DNA from: Hemileia vastatrix
Taxonomy: Eukaryota; Basidiomycota; Pucciniomycetes; Pucciniales; Zaghouaniaceae
Reading direction: 5' to 3'
Assembly: GCA_030280995.1 (NCBI GenBank)
Contig: JASXTE010000008.1
Span: 16,196,212 to 16,260,211, forward strand
Length of the DNA stretch: 64,000 nt
The position numbers and the translations under genes are program-made. This document shows, one piece after another, positions 29,261 through 42,600 of the stretch. How positions within the stretch are numbered: the stretch's first letter is position 1; every line of letters begins with the position of its first letter. A model generated the notes under the pieces. The model was given only the letters and a program-made list of their open reading frames with translations, was not told the origin of the DNA and ran no database searches.

Positions 29261-29837
29261 GTTTTTTGAAAGTTGTAGAAGATATCGTAGCAGTGCTTTA
29301 TTGGTAGGACTTACTTTTAGACCCCAATCTCACCTATCCACAGCTTTTCCTCATATCTTTCAGTAAAGATATGTAACCAACCTTCTTTTCAGAACTTGAG
29401 TAAAAAATAATTAAGAATCTTTAGAGAGAGCAGAGACTTGGTAAAAAACTTGATGAATACTTTTAGAGAAGAGAAAATTTAAGAAGAGAAAGTTGAAAAT
29501 CCACCTGGTATATCTTCAAGGGAGCTGAACTACTATAACCTAGGACTTCTTTATCTTGAGGAGAAGTTAAAGGACTAGGATGATTAGCCCTAATCACTCT
29601 GAAAAACACAGACTCCTACCAGAACCAGAGCCACACTACAAAAAGCCAGAGGCAGAATTAAATTCCTTCCTTCTTCTGTAAATATCCATACACTTACACA
29701 TATATGACAGGCAAAGTCTTTTTTCCCATACCTCTTAACCAGGGGTTGAAAACCTCATATTGATTCTCCACTTATCCTTACCAGTCAAATAAAGACTGAT
29801 TTTAAAATAAAACTAATAACCAATTCTTGCCTGAAAA
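29261..29837 (-). other. Elem4 gag-pol junction, no clear frame
   Basis: No convincing coding frame on either strand. It lies between the pol N-terminus and the protease remnant. Confidence 0.4.
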
Positions 29838-30949
29838 TCAATCAAGAATGATCCTCCTAAAAACAGCTGTTACTTCCTTCTTGGAAATATAAAAGTGAAC
29901 CTTCACAGTGGCTCCACCAGCATCCAGCTTAGCAAACTCAGCAGTACACACAAATTCTGTGAGATGACCTCCTGTCCCTCTTAAGTTCCCACAAATACCT
30001 GTCTTGATAGGGATACGTAAGTGAGTGGCCTCATACAAAGAAATAAGCTTGAGTTGAGAACCTGAATCCATCAACTACCTAGCCTCCCTGATATTCAGGG
30101 TGAAATAAACAAATCCCAATGGAGCAGAAAAATGAGTTTCTAATCCCTCCCCAAAGTTTTCAGCAGAATCACATATGTGTTACACTTCCCCAGGAGAAAC
30201 CCTTCTTCTTTTCAACAACCTTTTCTGTCTATCTTCCAATGCAGGACTGATAGCATACAATTCCCCATAAGTGAGGGAGACCTGAACCTGATTCATTCTC
30301 TCCAAAGCAGAGTCAATAACATTATACTGACCAGAAACAACTGGCCTCTCGAAATGAGCCATGGGTTTAACCACCATGGTCCTAGATGATTCATGAGGAC
30401 CAGAGCCCCCAAGAGATTTTCCATTAACAAAAAGCAAACCATATCCCTCTCCAGAACCTGTAAATAAAGCAGGCTTTGGAAATGAAGCCAAAGAGACATT
30501 CTCCTCAGATTCAGAATCCACATCTATTGGCATTAGACAAGCATTTAAATCAAATGCACCAAAACTGGGGGGGGGCCATATCTGACATACCCTTCTGCAT
30601 CTTATACAGATCCTCTTTTCTGTACTTACTCCCATATTCACTCAGCTTAGGATCCACCTGGGAAGTCTTAGGATTTTCTTGTGCCTGAGAGCTTCTCTTA
30701 GACCTTCCCACATTTCCAGATTCATCATCACAAACACCAGCTAAACACTCTCCACTTGACTGGCCACCACAAGAATAAAACTCCAAACCACCAAAGATGA
30801 TGAAAATTATACCATTTTGGCCAACTTTACCTTACCTTTTCCATCTTCTCCCCTTTTACCAGAAGAAGATGCCTCATTTGGAAGCTCCTCAAGCCTTGTC
30901 CTCCTTAAGCCATTGTGCCTACTCTTGACCAAATCAACAGGAGCCTGAC
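29838..30949 (-). pseudogene. Elem4 gag C-terminus and protease remnant
   Basis: Fragments on the minus strand: a Ser/Lys/Arg-rich gag tail (30550-30949), a Cys-rich patch (CIRCRRVC) that may be a worn zinc knuckle, an acidic stretch, and a protease-like piece with MDSGSQLKLIS (about 30040-30074), the DSG active-site type. Elem2 has no counterpart of this segment between its gag and pol. Confidence 0.7.
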
Positions 30950-32058
30950 TATCAGAATAGGTATCCCCATGACTGAGTACTTCTTATGTTTAAAATATGA
31001 TAATCTTAATTGAAATAATATTTTAAGTTAAGATTATACCTATTATACTTATATATATGGTTATTAGGCTTATATATATATTTATTACACCATTAAATGA
31101 CTTATATAAGTTTAGATAGCTTATCCATAGATCCATAATACTTACTCAGGTCCTAACATATCCATAATGTACTTATCTTAAGTGATATTAAGTAATTATA
31201 GATATACATAAGCTTATACTTATGCATAAACCTCATATTCAGTTGAATATGTAGTTATATTATATATATATAGGCCTATATATGAGTTTAACCCTCTAAA
31301 TAGCCTATAAGCTTTTTATTTTCCTTCTTTTAGGCCATATGGACATATTAAATGGACTCACCACACCTAAAAAAGCATATACCACTTTTTCAGGTGCATA
31401 TATCCAGTTTGGACAACTTAGTCTGCTTCCTTTAGTAGATTTTCATAGATTTATGGATTGGGATATGATTACTGGGTTAATATGGATGCTTTAGGATGTT
31501 ACTGGGGGCTTTTCCAGTTGATTAGGTTTTCATTTTATTCTCTTTTCATGAGTTAATTTACCTGTTTCTTTATGGTATCTGCTTTTATCTGTTGTCTCTA
31601 TTTATGGTATGGGTGTATGATATCATTGATTGTGATGAATGGTCTTTAATGGAGGTCTAAATATTGATAATTATTGAAGTAGATGCCATGGGGAGGTCTG
31701 GATTAAAGGTCTGTGCACTACAGTGGATTTTGGTATAAGCAAGGGAGGATTTGACAGGTTATTGGACATCACTTACTTACTGCACATAAAGTAAACATAA
31801 TAAAACAATTATTATCATATAAGAATATATTTAAAATCCCTTATAAATTGATATTATATTTATATTAGCTATATCTATATTTTATTAGTCTATTTTCCAC
31901 CACTAGTTCACAACAATTCAAATATTGTGAGTTAACATTGAAAATAACTGTTTTATTGGTCTTTCCTAGATGTTTAATTTATAAATAATTTAATATTAAG
32001 TAGTAGGAACATTAATAATTACTAGTAAATCATACTTATATACTAGCATACACTGGCA
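30950..32058 (+). repeat. Elem5 5' LTR
   Basis: 1,109 bp, from TATCAGAATAGG (worn TGTCAGCCTAG) to ACTGGCA, followed by ATTGGGTG (primer box remnant). Same family as the Elem6 LTRs. It carries a worn copy of the small ORF seen in the Elem6 LTR (about 31340-31520). Confidence 0.88.
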
Positions 32059-32835
32059 ATTGGGTGTTTTTTCTAATTTCTTACTTATTATTTTATTATA
32101 AGCCTTAGGACTTGATTTTTACTCTAGTATAGCTCATATAAACCAAATATTTGGGTCTTAAGCACATTAGTGGATCATAATAGCTCAGTTATTGCGGAAA
32201 TGAAGCCTTATCAAATTTTTACTCATTTTTTAAATAAAAATTGGGTATGTAAAGTGGTAATTGTACCCAATATAAACCCAATTTCACTTTGTATTTTATC
32301 ACCAATATCACCACATAATATGGGGGGCGGACTTACTAGCAAGTCTGCAACCTTAGACCCAAACTCACCACAGATTGAACACACATTGAGCTATTGACAA
32401 AGGAACCATAAAATCAGGGATGAACACCACTCAAAAGAACAGTTTTAGGTGGGTGTTCAAGTTGAGTTTGGTATGGGTTGAGTATGAGTTCAGTCTGAGT
32501 TCCATCTGATTTTCATCTGAGTTCAGGTTGAGAACTTACTAGGAAGTCCATTCCCTATATTGCGTAGTGTATAAAATCCAATTAAATTGGTATTTGGTTA
32601 AAGCTTGGTAATCTAATTATTGACCATAATAAAGGTCTAGTTAGATTTATTATTTAATTTTTTTATTTCAAAATTTTTTAAATTTTTACTATATTTTATT
32701 TAATTAAATAAAAATATAAATTCAGGTTAAGCTCCAGTTCTTTTATTAGTATTTATATTCCTAATATTTTTAGTCTACTGATTAACATACAAGTTTTCCC
32801 TTTATAAGGTGTATTGAATAGTTATTATAGACATT
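32059..32835 (+). other. Elem5 leader region
   Basis: Non-coding leader homologous to 52921-53429 of Elem6, interrupted by the small CACTA element at 32309-32569. No gene seen. Confidence 0.7.
32309..32569. mobile_element. CACTA-type MITE, 261 bp
   Basis: Ends CACCACATAATATGG and, reverse-complemented, CACTACGCAATATAGGG; 3-bp target duplication TAT (32306-32308, 32570-32572). Inside each end is a palindrome related to GGACTTGCTAGCAAGTCC. The right subterminal region has repeated TCCATCTGA-type units. Elem6 shows the empty site (about 53185). No coding capacity. Confidence 0.85.
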
Positions 32836-35640
32836 ATGGGTGTTTCACAGGACAACATAAGTGATAAACCTGCTTTTAATGCCTGTTCCAAAGCTAAACA
32901 CAATGTAACAGGACATAACTATAGAATGACGGTCTTATCATCAACTGGAAAAACTCAGCATAGAGGAAAAGGACACCCTCTTAAAAAAGGTAACTATAAA
33001 GAAGACATTACCTCCTCTTCAGGATCAACTGTCCCACTTGGACAGACAAGTTCTGAAGCTGGAGGAGTTGAAGTCTTTGTTCATTAAGGGGAGAAGAAAG
33101 TGGAGAACAATTGATAGAGAGGATTAGAACAATCAAATCAAACACTGGAAGAGCTGAAAGTTGTACAGGAAAACTATCAACCCCCTACCTTACAACGATT
33201 GGGTCAGTCTCAGGACAAGATCTTGGGGGGGGAAATGGAAATGAGATTGGTTTAACCAACAGTGGGCCAGCCACAATTTCAACAGGGATACAGCCACTCA
33301 TCAGACCACTTCCAATCACCCATAAAGACCAAAAAAAGGGTCAAAAGCCAGGGATTTTACCTATCCTATGGTAAATAAATTTCCTTCAAAAATTGCACAT
33401 AATACTGATTACTACATTTCAGGTAATTTGACTGATGTGAAATCTGTTCAGAAGATTGAGGAGGACTTGAGACAATTGGGCTTTGGTGTAAATTCATCTT
33501 ATTTATCTTTTGTAATTAACAATAGTACTATTTATGATAATAATACAGTTAACCCTCAGTTTCCATCACATATAAGTGATTTGAAAGAATCACTAAAAAT
33601 TGAAGAATGAGAAAAGGAAGATGTTGAATATTTTAATAAAAATCCAACTTTCCATAGAATTTTTTCAGAATTATAGAGTAAAATGACTGAGTGTGAGGAA
33701 CAAGAAATTAAGCTCAAAAGTTGAACATTTTTGTCCTTAACATTTTATATTTCTCAACAAGAAACAAAGAATTAGAGAAAGAACACTTGGCTCTGACTTT
33801 TAAATATAATCCTTTAAATAATAAAAATATTGAACTATCAATAGAATTAAGTGAGTTGGAAAAATTTTATGAAGCACATTTTTTAAAATATGAATCATGA
33901 AAAAAGTTATATTTGCACAAAAAAATTAAAATGTCTCTGATTTTTTACAAAGATTAAATTAGGTTGATATTGAAACTTCCAATCATCTAATGAATCAGGA
34001 TAATCAAAAGTACACATATTTTAATAATAATCCTTTAATTTGAAAAAATTAATCTCAATCATTCCCATTTCCACCAAAAATTAAAACATCTGGTGGAAGT
34101 ATCAAGTCTTAAAGAACAAATGTGAGTCACAAATCAGTAAAAGTGGAAATAAAAGACCATTTATCTAAATTAAATGAGTTATTTAATTTTTCTCAGGATT
34201 AGTGAGATTAAATTCAATCAGAAGAATTGGCCAAGAATAAATCAGTACCCAAATTATTATGGGGAATCTAGCTCTGATTGGCAATAAATTATTGAACTAA
34301 TTGACAATTTAAAATTTCATATAAGTTACTAGATGAAGAAATAACATCAAAAGTAATTTAATTATTTTATGATTTTTCTTTATTATGGTTTGAAGTTGTA
34401 GTAAGTGAGGGTAAATATTACTCTTGTGCTTAAAAGAAGTAACTAATTAAAAGAAAATTTGGAGGTTCTAAATTTAGAATAACTCAGAAAAGATAATATG
34501 AAAGAACAAGGTATAATCCATTGAATGGTGACAAACCTATGGTAATTTTAATGATTTTAAATGAAATATCAAAAGCCATTGAGCCAAATATGGATTTTAA
34601 CTTATTGAAAGATAAAATAATATGTAAATTACTTATATCTGTCAGAGACATTGTTGTAGCTAGAACAATGATGGTTATTGAATACTCTGAATTTATTTAT
34701 ATTTGTAATGAAATACTATTAAACCATAAGTATGAAGCAAGGTATTCCACTTATAAACAAAATATTGAACCTGTTAAAGATCAGAATTCAAAAACACTTC
34801 AGGAGAAGTAGAAAAAAACTACTGCACCTGTAGTACCTAAAAATTATGAAACGAATACTTGTTATAAGTTCAATAAGCCTTGGTTTAAAGTCACAAATTT
34901 GAGAAAACTATAAATATTGTTGAAAATCAGCATGAATCTGAAAATGACACAGAAAAAAGTAAAGATTCAAGTGATTTCGACAGTAATATCTCATATAGTG
35001 ATGAAAATGAAGTCTGTATGTTGGAAGATGATTTGTCCATCTTTTAAACTCCAATATTAAATATAGACTTAAATGTATCATCAATGAACTTTAAAGATGC
35101 TGAGATCATTAAAGATATACAAGTGGATAACTTAAGAATGACACCTATCACAGTTCAAGAAATAATTTCTGGAGAAACTGTAAATATAGTATTGGATAAA
35201 GGAGCTTCTAGTTCTGTTGTCTCTGCATGTACATTATAAAAATTGATAGTGATTATAAGTCAAATCTTGAATCCCCTTCAAAGTTAAAAGTGGAGAGGGT
35301 TTGGATCAGTACTACACCCCATTGGTAAATACAAAGCTGCTGTTTTCTTTAAACATCAACTTGGTTATTTTAGATTAACTTGTGACTTTGAAATTATGGA
35401 TAATAAACATTGTAGTAGCTGTTTTATTATTGGTCATGACATTCTGAAAAATTTTGATGTAAATTTGGGCCCTGCTAATTATAGTTTTACAATTGGCATG
35501 AATGGTAAAAGGAATTTTAAAGAAAATTATTTTAACACAGTCTTACACATTGAGTCAGTAATAGATATTCCTTTTAAAGGAAGAGAAAATAGTGAGCTGG
35601 AACTTCAGGAAATCAAGATTTTATAAGCATCATTTGGCAT
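32836..35640 (+). pseudogene. Elem5 gag to protease remnant
   Basis: ATG at 32836 with QDNISDKPAFN, like the Elem6 start. A frame-switch acceptor and the TGGTAAAT...TTTCAG|GTAAT segment near 33367-33421 are visible. Downstream come coiled-coil gag, a capsid block (about 34250-34800), a worn zinc knuckle (about 34855-34905), protease (about 35150-35260) with the active-site Gly of DTG lost (DKGA), and the DILKNFDVNLGPAN block. Many stops and frameshifts. Confidence 0.85.
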
Positions 35641-35679
35641 TTAGATAGGAAAAGCTGAGAAGACAATATTTTGGACTTA

Positions 35680-36126
35680 AATAATGAATTTGAGTATGAG
35701 AAAAAAAGATGGGATAAAGCCCATAAAGAGCAAATGTTCAAAGGAAGTTATAATGTCCTTATTTCTACACTAAATTTAAATTTAAATTGTAATTTTTAAT
35801 TGAAAGATCTATTCATTGAAGCATTTGTAGTAAAAGTGATGGTTGGTAACAATTCTGTTTATATTATATTATATGTACCATATGATAGAAAACATCCATT
35901 ATTTACTATTTTTGTTATAAAACCATACCATTATAATGATACTGCTTTATTTCCAAAAAGATCAGGAAGGCATAAAAAACAACCTGAAGAAATAGATGAA
36001 AAATCAGAGATTAAAAAGATACCTAAAAAGCAACATCTTACTAAAAAAAGGGGGGTTGAGTATCTATCAAGGTTTAAAAATAAATCAAGTGAATATGACC
36101 AGTGTATTACTGAAAATGAAATAACT
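35680..36126 (+). pseudogene. Elem5 integrase tail and chromodomain
   Basis: Begins at NEFEYEKKRWDKAHKE, matching the integrase C-terminus of the other chromoviruses, directly after the protease-end sequence; RT, RNase H and most of integrase are missing. The chromodomain (KKQHLTKK, EYLSRFKNKSSEYD) is cut by the CACTA element at 36127 and resumes at 37993 (TDLTKHMKKFK). Confidence 0.85.
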
Positions 36127-37992
36127 CACCACACAATATGGGGGGCGGACTTGCTAGCAAGTCCGCAACCTTTAACCCTAATTCATTTCTTTTTGAGCCC
36201 ACACTGAATTAGTGATGAAACCACCAAGAAAAAATATTGACATTCTGGTGAACTCAATATGAATATAACTTGAACATTTAATAAATCATAGGTAATAATA
36301 CTTTGAACAAATCTTGAGATATGAAGAATGAGATTTTTTTATAGAAATTTTAATACATTTCAAACCACACTCAAATTAATCTTAAAAATACATATTTTAA
36401 ACTATTTAAGCAGTTTCTTTGCAATTAAAAACAAAGAACACCAATGTATAGATCCAGCAAGATAGCATCTGAAATTATTATATAAGTTTCTTTGGCCAGA
36501 AATACATGGAGAAACTACAATTTGAAATATTTCAATTTGTTCATGAATGGTTATTTTGTGCATTTATATTATTTATTAAATTATATTCAAGAAATGAAAA
36601 AATTATATACTTATTTTATGACTAGATAATATTGAGTATTATAAATCATTAAAATATCTAAAGAAGGTGCAAAAATCTTAAAAATGATGTTACAAACACT
36701 TTACTTAGACACATAACTTTCAAGTTTAATTGACTTACTATATTTCACTATTAAATAAAAAAAATTCATACTAATATTTATTAAAATTTATTTCCCCTCT
36801 TCTTCATAATTTTCAAAATATTAAAATGTAGATTTTTATCTGATTTAAGTAAATGAGGAGAATAACAGTATAGGAGTTGTGGATTTTTAGGATTCAAGGA
36901 GTTTCTGTGCCTACTCTTTGTAACATATTTTATATATTTTATAATTTTTTGTATATTTATTTTGTATTACTCTCTTCTTTTATTGTTTTTTTACTCCCTC
37001 TCAAGAATACTTGACTCTTTTCCCTTTGAAATATTTCTTTATCTTCACCTCATCTTTCTCCCCAACCTTTTCACTCCCTTGATCATTATTTTCAACCCCT
37101 ATCCACATTTGCCTCTCCCTCTCCACTCCTCTCCTTCCAGTTTGCTTACCTCTTCATTTCTCTCTAACACTTTATTTTTATATACAGAAATACAGACTGA
37201 GTTGAAAGGGAGGAAATTGGGGTTCAAGGATTGTGGAGGCAAAGTAAGGGGGAGGAATGGGGCTACAAGGGTTGGGGAGGCTGGAGAGAGGGGTGAGGAA
37301 GGGTATATGGGGTAGCAAAAAGGTTGGGAAAGAGTTGGAAGGGAATATTAAGGGTTCCAATGCATTTTGAATGAAGAAAAGGGTCAGGGAGAGGTTAAGA
37401 GGGGTGAAATGGGGATCAAAAGAGGATGAAATACAATGGGGCTGGGGGGATAGTGAAGGGGATGGGGAGGGAATACAAGCATGTGTTGATAGAATTGAAA
37501 GGGATGGGGATTGGTGCAAACAGAGTGTGAAAATAGGAGGATGAACTCTTTTTATCAGGAAAAGAGCAGAGTTCACTTCCATAAAATATTAGCTGAAACA
37601 TAGTTTTCAATTCTGTAAAAACAGTTGTAGGTAATATAAAAAGTCACTGTATTTTTTATATATGTAATCTGAAATTTTTTAATTAAATTATTGTATTTAA
37701 AAATTGTGATATTGTCAATTGATTTTTATTGATCAACTTAATTTAATAAAGTATTATTTAAATAAGTTGCTTCAAAAAATACTGTTCATTGAGTAGACTC
37801 ATGGAATGACTTTTTCCGGCTTTCATTTAGTTATCTTCACACTTTCACTATGTTTTCAATATAGATCTATTATTATTTGTGTGATACTTCAATTGAAAGT
37901 TTAAGTATTACTTCAGTCTGAGTTCCATCTGATTTCCATCTGACTTCAAGTTGAGGACTTGCTAGCAAGTCCCTCCCAAATATTCTGTGGTG
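36127..37992. mobile_element. CACTA-type non-autonomous element, 1,866 bp
   Basis: Ends CACCACACAATATGGGGGG and, reverse-complemented, CACCACAGAATATTTGGG; target duplication ACT (36124-36126, 37993-37995). A perfect palindrome GGACTTGCTAGCAAGTCC sits near both ends. The interior is AT-rich apart from a pyrimidine-rich then purine-rich block (36960-37545). The frames there reflect base skew. No transposase is visible. Confidence 0.88.
36960..37545. repeat. Pyrimidine tract followed by purine tract in the 1.9-kb element
   Basis: About 36960-37170 is C/T-rich on the plus strand and about 37195-37545 is G/A-rich (many GGGG runs), giving an imperfect foldback. The 4.6-kb element has the same layout at 40540-41105. 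Confidence 0.7.
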
Positions 37993-37995
37993 ACT

Positions 37996-38150
37996 GATCT
38001 TACAAAACACATGAAAAAATTTAAACCAAAAAAATAGTGAAAAATACAATATATTTAATATAGAAATGTTGAAAATATTTTTCTATTCATCCCTTACTTA
38101 TTAATTAAAATGTCTTGGAATTTTTATTATTATTTTTTTGGGTGAGGGAG
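37996..38150 (+). other. Elem5 3' end before the LTR
   Basis: Last chromodomain codons, then an AT-rich segment and the polypurine tract GGGTGAGGGAG ending at 38150. Aligns with 46958-47110 of Elem6. Confidence 0.75.
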
Positions 38151-38765
38151 TTTCAGCCAAGGTATTGCCAGGACTGAGTACTTCTTATGTTTAAAATAAT
38201 ATAACCTTAATAAAATAAGCTTGGAAGTTAATATTATGCTTATAATACTTATATATAGGGCTATTATGCTTATACATATTTTTATTAAACTTTTAAAGGA
38301 CTTATATAAGTTTAAATAGCTTATCCATAGCCTAATAATACTTATTAAGGTGCTAATGTAGTCATAATATACTCATCTTAAGTGATATTAAGTAATTATA
38401 GACATAAATAAGCTTATATGTATGCATAAAACTCATATTCAGTTAATTATGCAGTTATAGTATGTATATATAGGCCTATATGCGGTTTTGACCCTCTAAA
38501 TAGCTTTTAAGAGTTTTTCTTCTTATTTTAGCTCATATGGAGGTTTTCAATGGACTAACCACGCTGAAGCAAGCATATAAACCTTTTTCACGCATGTATA
38601 TCCAGTTAGGACAACTTAATCTGCTTCCTTTGATGGATTTTCACAGACTTATGGGTTTGGATATGATTACTGGGTTAATATGGTTGCTTGGGGATGTTAC
38701 TGGGGCTTAGAAATCTGATTAGGGTTTCATTTTATTCTCTTTGCTTGAGTTATTTAACCTTTTTT

Positions 38766-39154
38766 GGAAAGATAAAATAATATATAAATTACCTTTAACA
38801 GTCAGAGACATTGTTGTAGCTAGAAAAATAATGGTACATAAGTACTCTGTGTTTATTATAGTTTTTAATGAAATATTATTAAACTATGAGTGTGAAGTAA
38901 GCTACACCACTTATAATACAAAATATGGAACCTGCAAAAATTCAGAATGCAAAATCACTTCAGAAAAAGCAGAAAAAACTTACTGCAACCATATTACCTA
39001 AAAATTATGAGACAGATACTTGTTATAAGTGAAATAAGCCTTGGATTAAAGTCACAAACATGAGAAAATTATAAATATTGTTAAAAATAAGCAATAATAT
39101 GAAAATAAACAGAAAAATTATAAGATTAAAGTGATTGTGACAGTAATATCTCAT
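38766..39154 (+). pseudogene. gag fragment embedded in the Elem5 3' LTR
   Basis: About 389 bp reading WKDKIIYKLPLTVRDIVVAR and then a worn zinc-knuckle region, homologous to 34606-34996 of Elem5 in the same orientation. It sits between LTR halves that are continuous in the 5' LTR (about 31575). No target duplication is obvious. Confidence 0.85.
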
Positions 39155-39684
39155 AATGGTATCTGCTTTTATCTGCTTTTATCTGTTTTCTCTATTTATG
39201 GTATGGGTGTATGATATCATTAACTGTGATGAAGGGTCCCTACTGTAGGTCTGGGTGTTGAAACTACTTGCAGTGAAAACGATGGGGAATTGATGAGCCC
39301 TCACAGTGCTTTTATTGTTGGGGATATCAGTGACATAATCTGGATTGAATGTCTGTGCACTCCAGTGGATTTTGGTATAAGGAAGGATTTGATGGGTTAT
39401 TGAGCATAAATTACTTACTAAAAATAAAAATAAAATTATGAAACAATTATTATCATATAAAAATATATTTAAAATCCCTTTAAAATTGATATTATCTTTC
39501 TATTAGTTATAACTATATTTTATTAGTCTTTTTTCCAACACTACTCCTCACCAACACAAATATTGTGAGTTGACATTGAGAATAAATTTTTTATTTGTCT
39601 TACCTGGAGGTTTAATTTATAAAGAATTTAGTATTAAGTAGTAGGACCATTAATATTTACTTTTAAATCATAATTAAATACTAC

Positions 39685-42600
39685 CACGACACAATATGGA
39701 AGGCAGACTTGCTAGCAAGTCCGCAACCTTGAACCCAAATTCATATCTAATTCAGAACACATTGAGGTGGTTTTGAAACAAGCATGTGGAAATATTGATT
39801 TTAATTTGAACACAACTTAAAATTAATTCAAACATTTAGTGAAGCACAGTTGATCATTAGAAAAACAAATCTTGATTCTTGAATTACTAGAATTTTTGGA
39901 GAAATATTGAAGTAAGTGAACCCCACTACCAAAAAAAAGTGGGCACATCAATAAGGTTGTGAAAAATCATGTTCTTTATTTTTTGTTTAAAAATATAAAA
40001 ATTGTTGTATAAATTGGACTAAATCCCCTTTGCATGCTTTTACAAGATTTTTTACTAATAAATTTATAAAGGAATCTCCCAATACTATAAAAAGTTATTC
40101 AAAAAAAATTATTAAAATGATACTTTTCATCAAAATTTTATTAGTAAAAATTTCCTGAAGTATATATTTGCTCTCCTTGAACAAGTATATATTCTTAAGT
40201 ATTTCTAAAGCTTTATAGTATCAGTAGAAGCTACATAAAGTTCAAAATTGATGGTAAAAATAATTTAGTTAATTGTACAATTCAAAAAATTAATATTTAT
40301 ACCATAACTTTAGATTTAAAAATATTTTATTGTCACTATTTTTTCAAAAAAATAATTTACCATTACCTTCATTATAGAAAATAAATATGTTTCAAGTTTC
40401 AACATGAATAAAATATATGGCTAAAAAGCTTTGCACAATTGTTATAAGTTTTTCTTTGTTTTGTGCCATTTCATTTTCAAATCTCTATAATTTATTATAT
40501 ATGTATATTATTTATTCTCTTTAAAAATTATCCTTCCTAATACTTTCCTCCCCTCTTTTGTGCTTCACATATGGTTGGCCTCAAACATTCTATCACTCTC
40601 TTAAATTTAGTACTACTCTCCCCAGTCCTCTCCCCTCATCACCCCTTGTATCCCCCTTCTCCACCACTTTCCCTACCACCTCACCTCACCTAAATCAATT
40701 TGTTACACGTATCACCCCTTTTGATTCCTTTTTCACCCTTATATATCTCATATCTTTATGAATAACAATGACTGATCTCCTTCTTACCCCTCTTCCTCTA
40801 TATGGAAAAAAGGGGTGAATTGACAAGCCAAAGAGGTTGGGTGAGAAGCAAAAGGATCAAGATGATTTTGAGGTTAAATGGTTGGGATGGGGAAGAAGAA
40901 GGTTAGATTTGGAAGCAAGATGTTTAGGATATCTTAAAAAGGGCTTGTTGGGTTAAAGAGTGGTAAGGAAAGGTCGAGGTGGGAGGTGAAAGAGGTGGGG
41001 TGGGGTAGGGATGAGTGGGAAAGGGGTGAGAATAGATGAGGGGGGAAGTGAGAGTAGTGTTGTGGGGTGAAAAGTAAAAGAGGCGGGGAGGAAAGTGGTG
41101 AGGAGTATTGAAACTTACTCATGAATGTTTAATACTACAGTAAATGCCTTGGGATTTTTATCAAAAGAAGAGATATGAGAAGGAATTCAGAAGGAATACA
41201 AAGGCAGAGAAAGGAATGTGTAGAGCTCAAAAGGATGTGAAACAAGATGAAAGAAAACTGAATGTGGACTTTATCTTTCGGCCAAAGAACAGATTTCACC
41301 CTATCTGATTTCAGCACTCATTTTCCACAATAAAAAACAAGATGTAAAAGTGGTTAATTACTATTCATACCCCTCAACACATACAAGCTATTGGTTTATT
41401 CAATGTTTGTAATAAGTACCAAAAACTGAGACTGAAGATCTATAGGAGTGTAAAAACTAGCCATTAAATACTATTTCAATTTTTTACAAAGTCTTTTACA
41501 GAATTTTCATTAAGAATTAAAATACAATAGAAAACCAATAAAATGGGTAAAGTTTTGAAACAAGTTGGAAAAAGTAGAAAAGCCTATATTTAAATTTTGA
41601 GCTAATGCAATTTTTTTCTTTTATTAGATGAATGTATATAGTTTTTAATTTAGTTCAGAAAAATTTTAGTGAGATTTATAATATTTTTAAATTCAAAAAT
41701 AAAATTTAAATAATTATTTAAAATGAAACACATTGATATACATAGTAAAACTTTTGCTTTACTTTATGTTCTATAATTACTGTACATGAAATAATAATTA
41801 GTCATGATAACCAAAAATTTAATAAAATGAGAATTTTAGCTTCCTCAATATGTTTTCTATAATCTATTAAATAAAAGAAATAACTTTTTTTGGTTCCTTT
41901 TTTTACAAAAGTTTTTTCATTTCAATGACTATCTACATTTTCCAAAAATAATATATCTTAATTTTGGTGGAACTTAGATTGAACTCACAATGAGATCCTT
42001 TTTTGGACTGCAGTTCAAGCTAAGTAAAACTGAGAGAAAATTTATATTTTTTAAAATTTTTATCAAATATATTTAAATGTAAACATAAGTATATTCTTAT
42101 CTCAAAATGATTTATATTAAATACTTTAAATATCTGGAAACAAATACAAATGATGAATCATTTCGGAGAAATTTTTTATTTAAAATATTTGGATGTTGAT
42201 TTTCTAATATTATGGAATTATTCTTTTTTCTTCATTAAAGATTAAGAAGATAACTAAAAATTATTTTAATATAACTATAACATATAAAAAAGGTATCAGA
42301 TCTTCTTTTTAGATTCATACTAACTCAAAAAAACAATTTGTTCATTTTAAGTAAAAATTATATAAATCCTTCAAAGGCTCGCATCTTTTTCTTGATTTTG
42401 ATTTATAAGATAAAGGAAAATCTCATAGGGTAAAAAAGTTTATCTTTTTAAAAATTTAAATTAATATATTTCAAATAAATATATATTGTTGTAAAAACTC
42501 AAAGTTTAACCTTAATTTTCTGTTTTAAATGTGTACTGATGAGTTGAAATATTCTCTATCCAAATTCATTTTTTTAAATATATTAATTCTAGTATTTCTT

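Noticed and set aside
36962..37582. Protein-coding frames in the pyrimidine/purine block
   Set aside because: Long frames on both strands with Ser, Pro, Leu or Gly, Glu, Arg bias follow from base skew; they have no domain and no counterpart frame in the 4.6-kb element.
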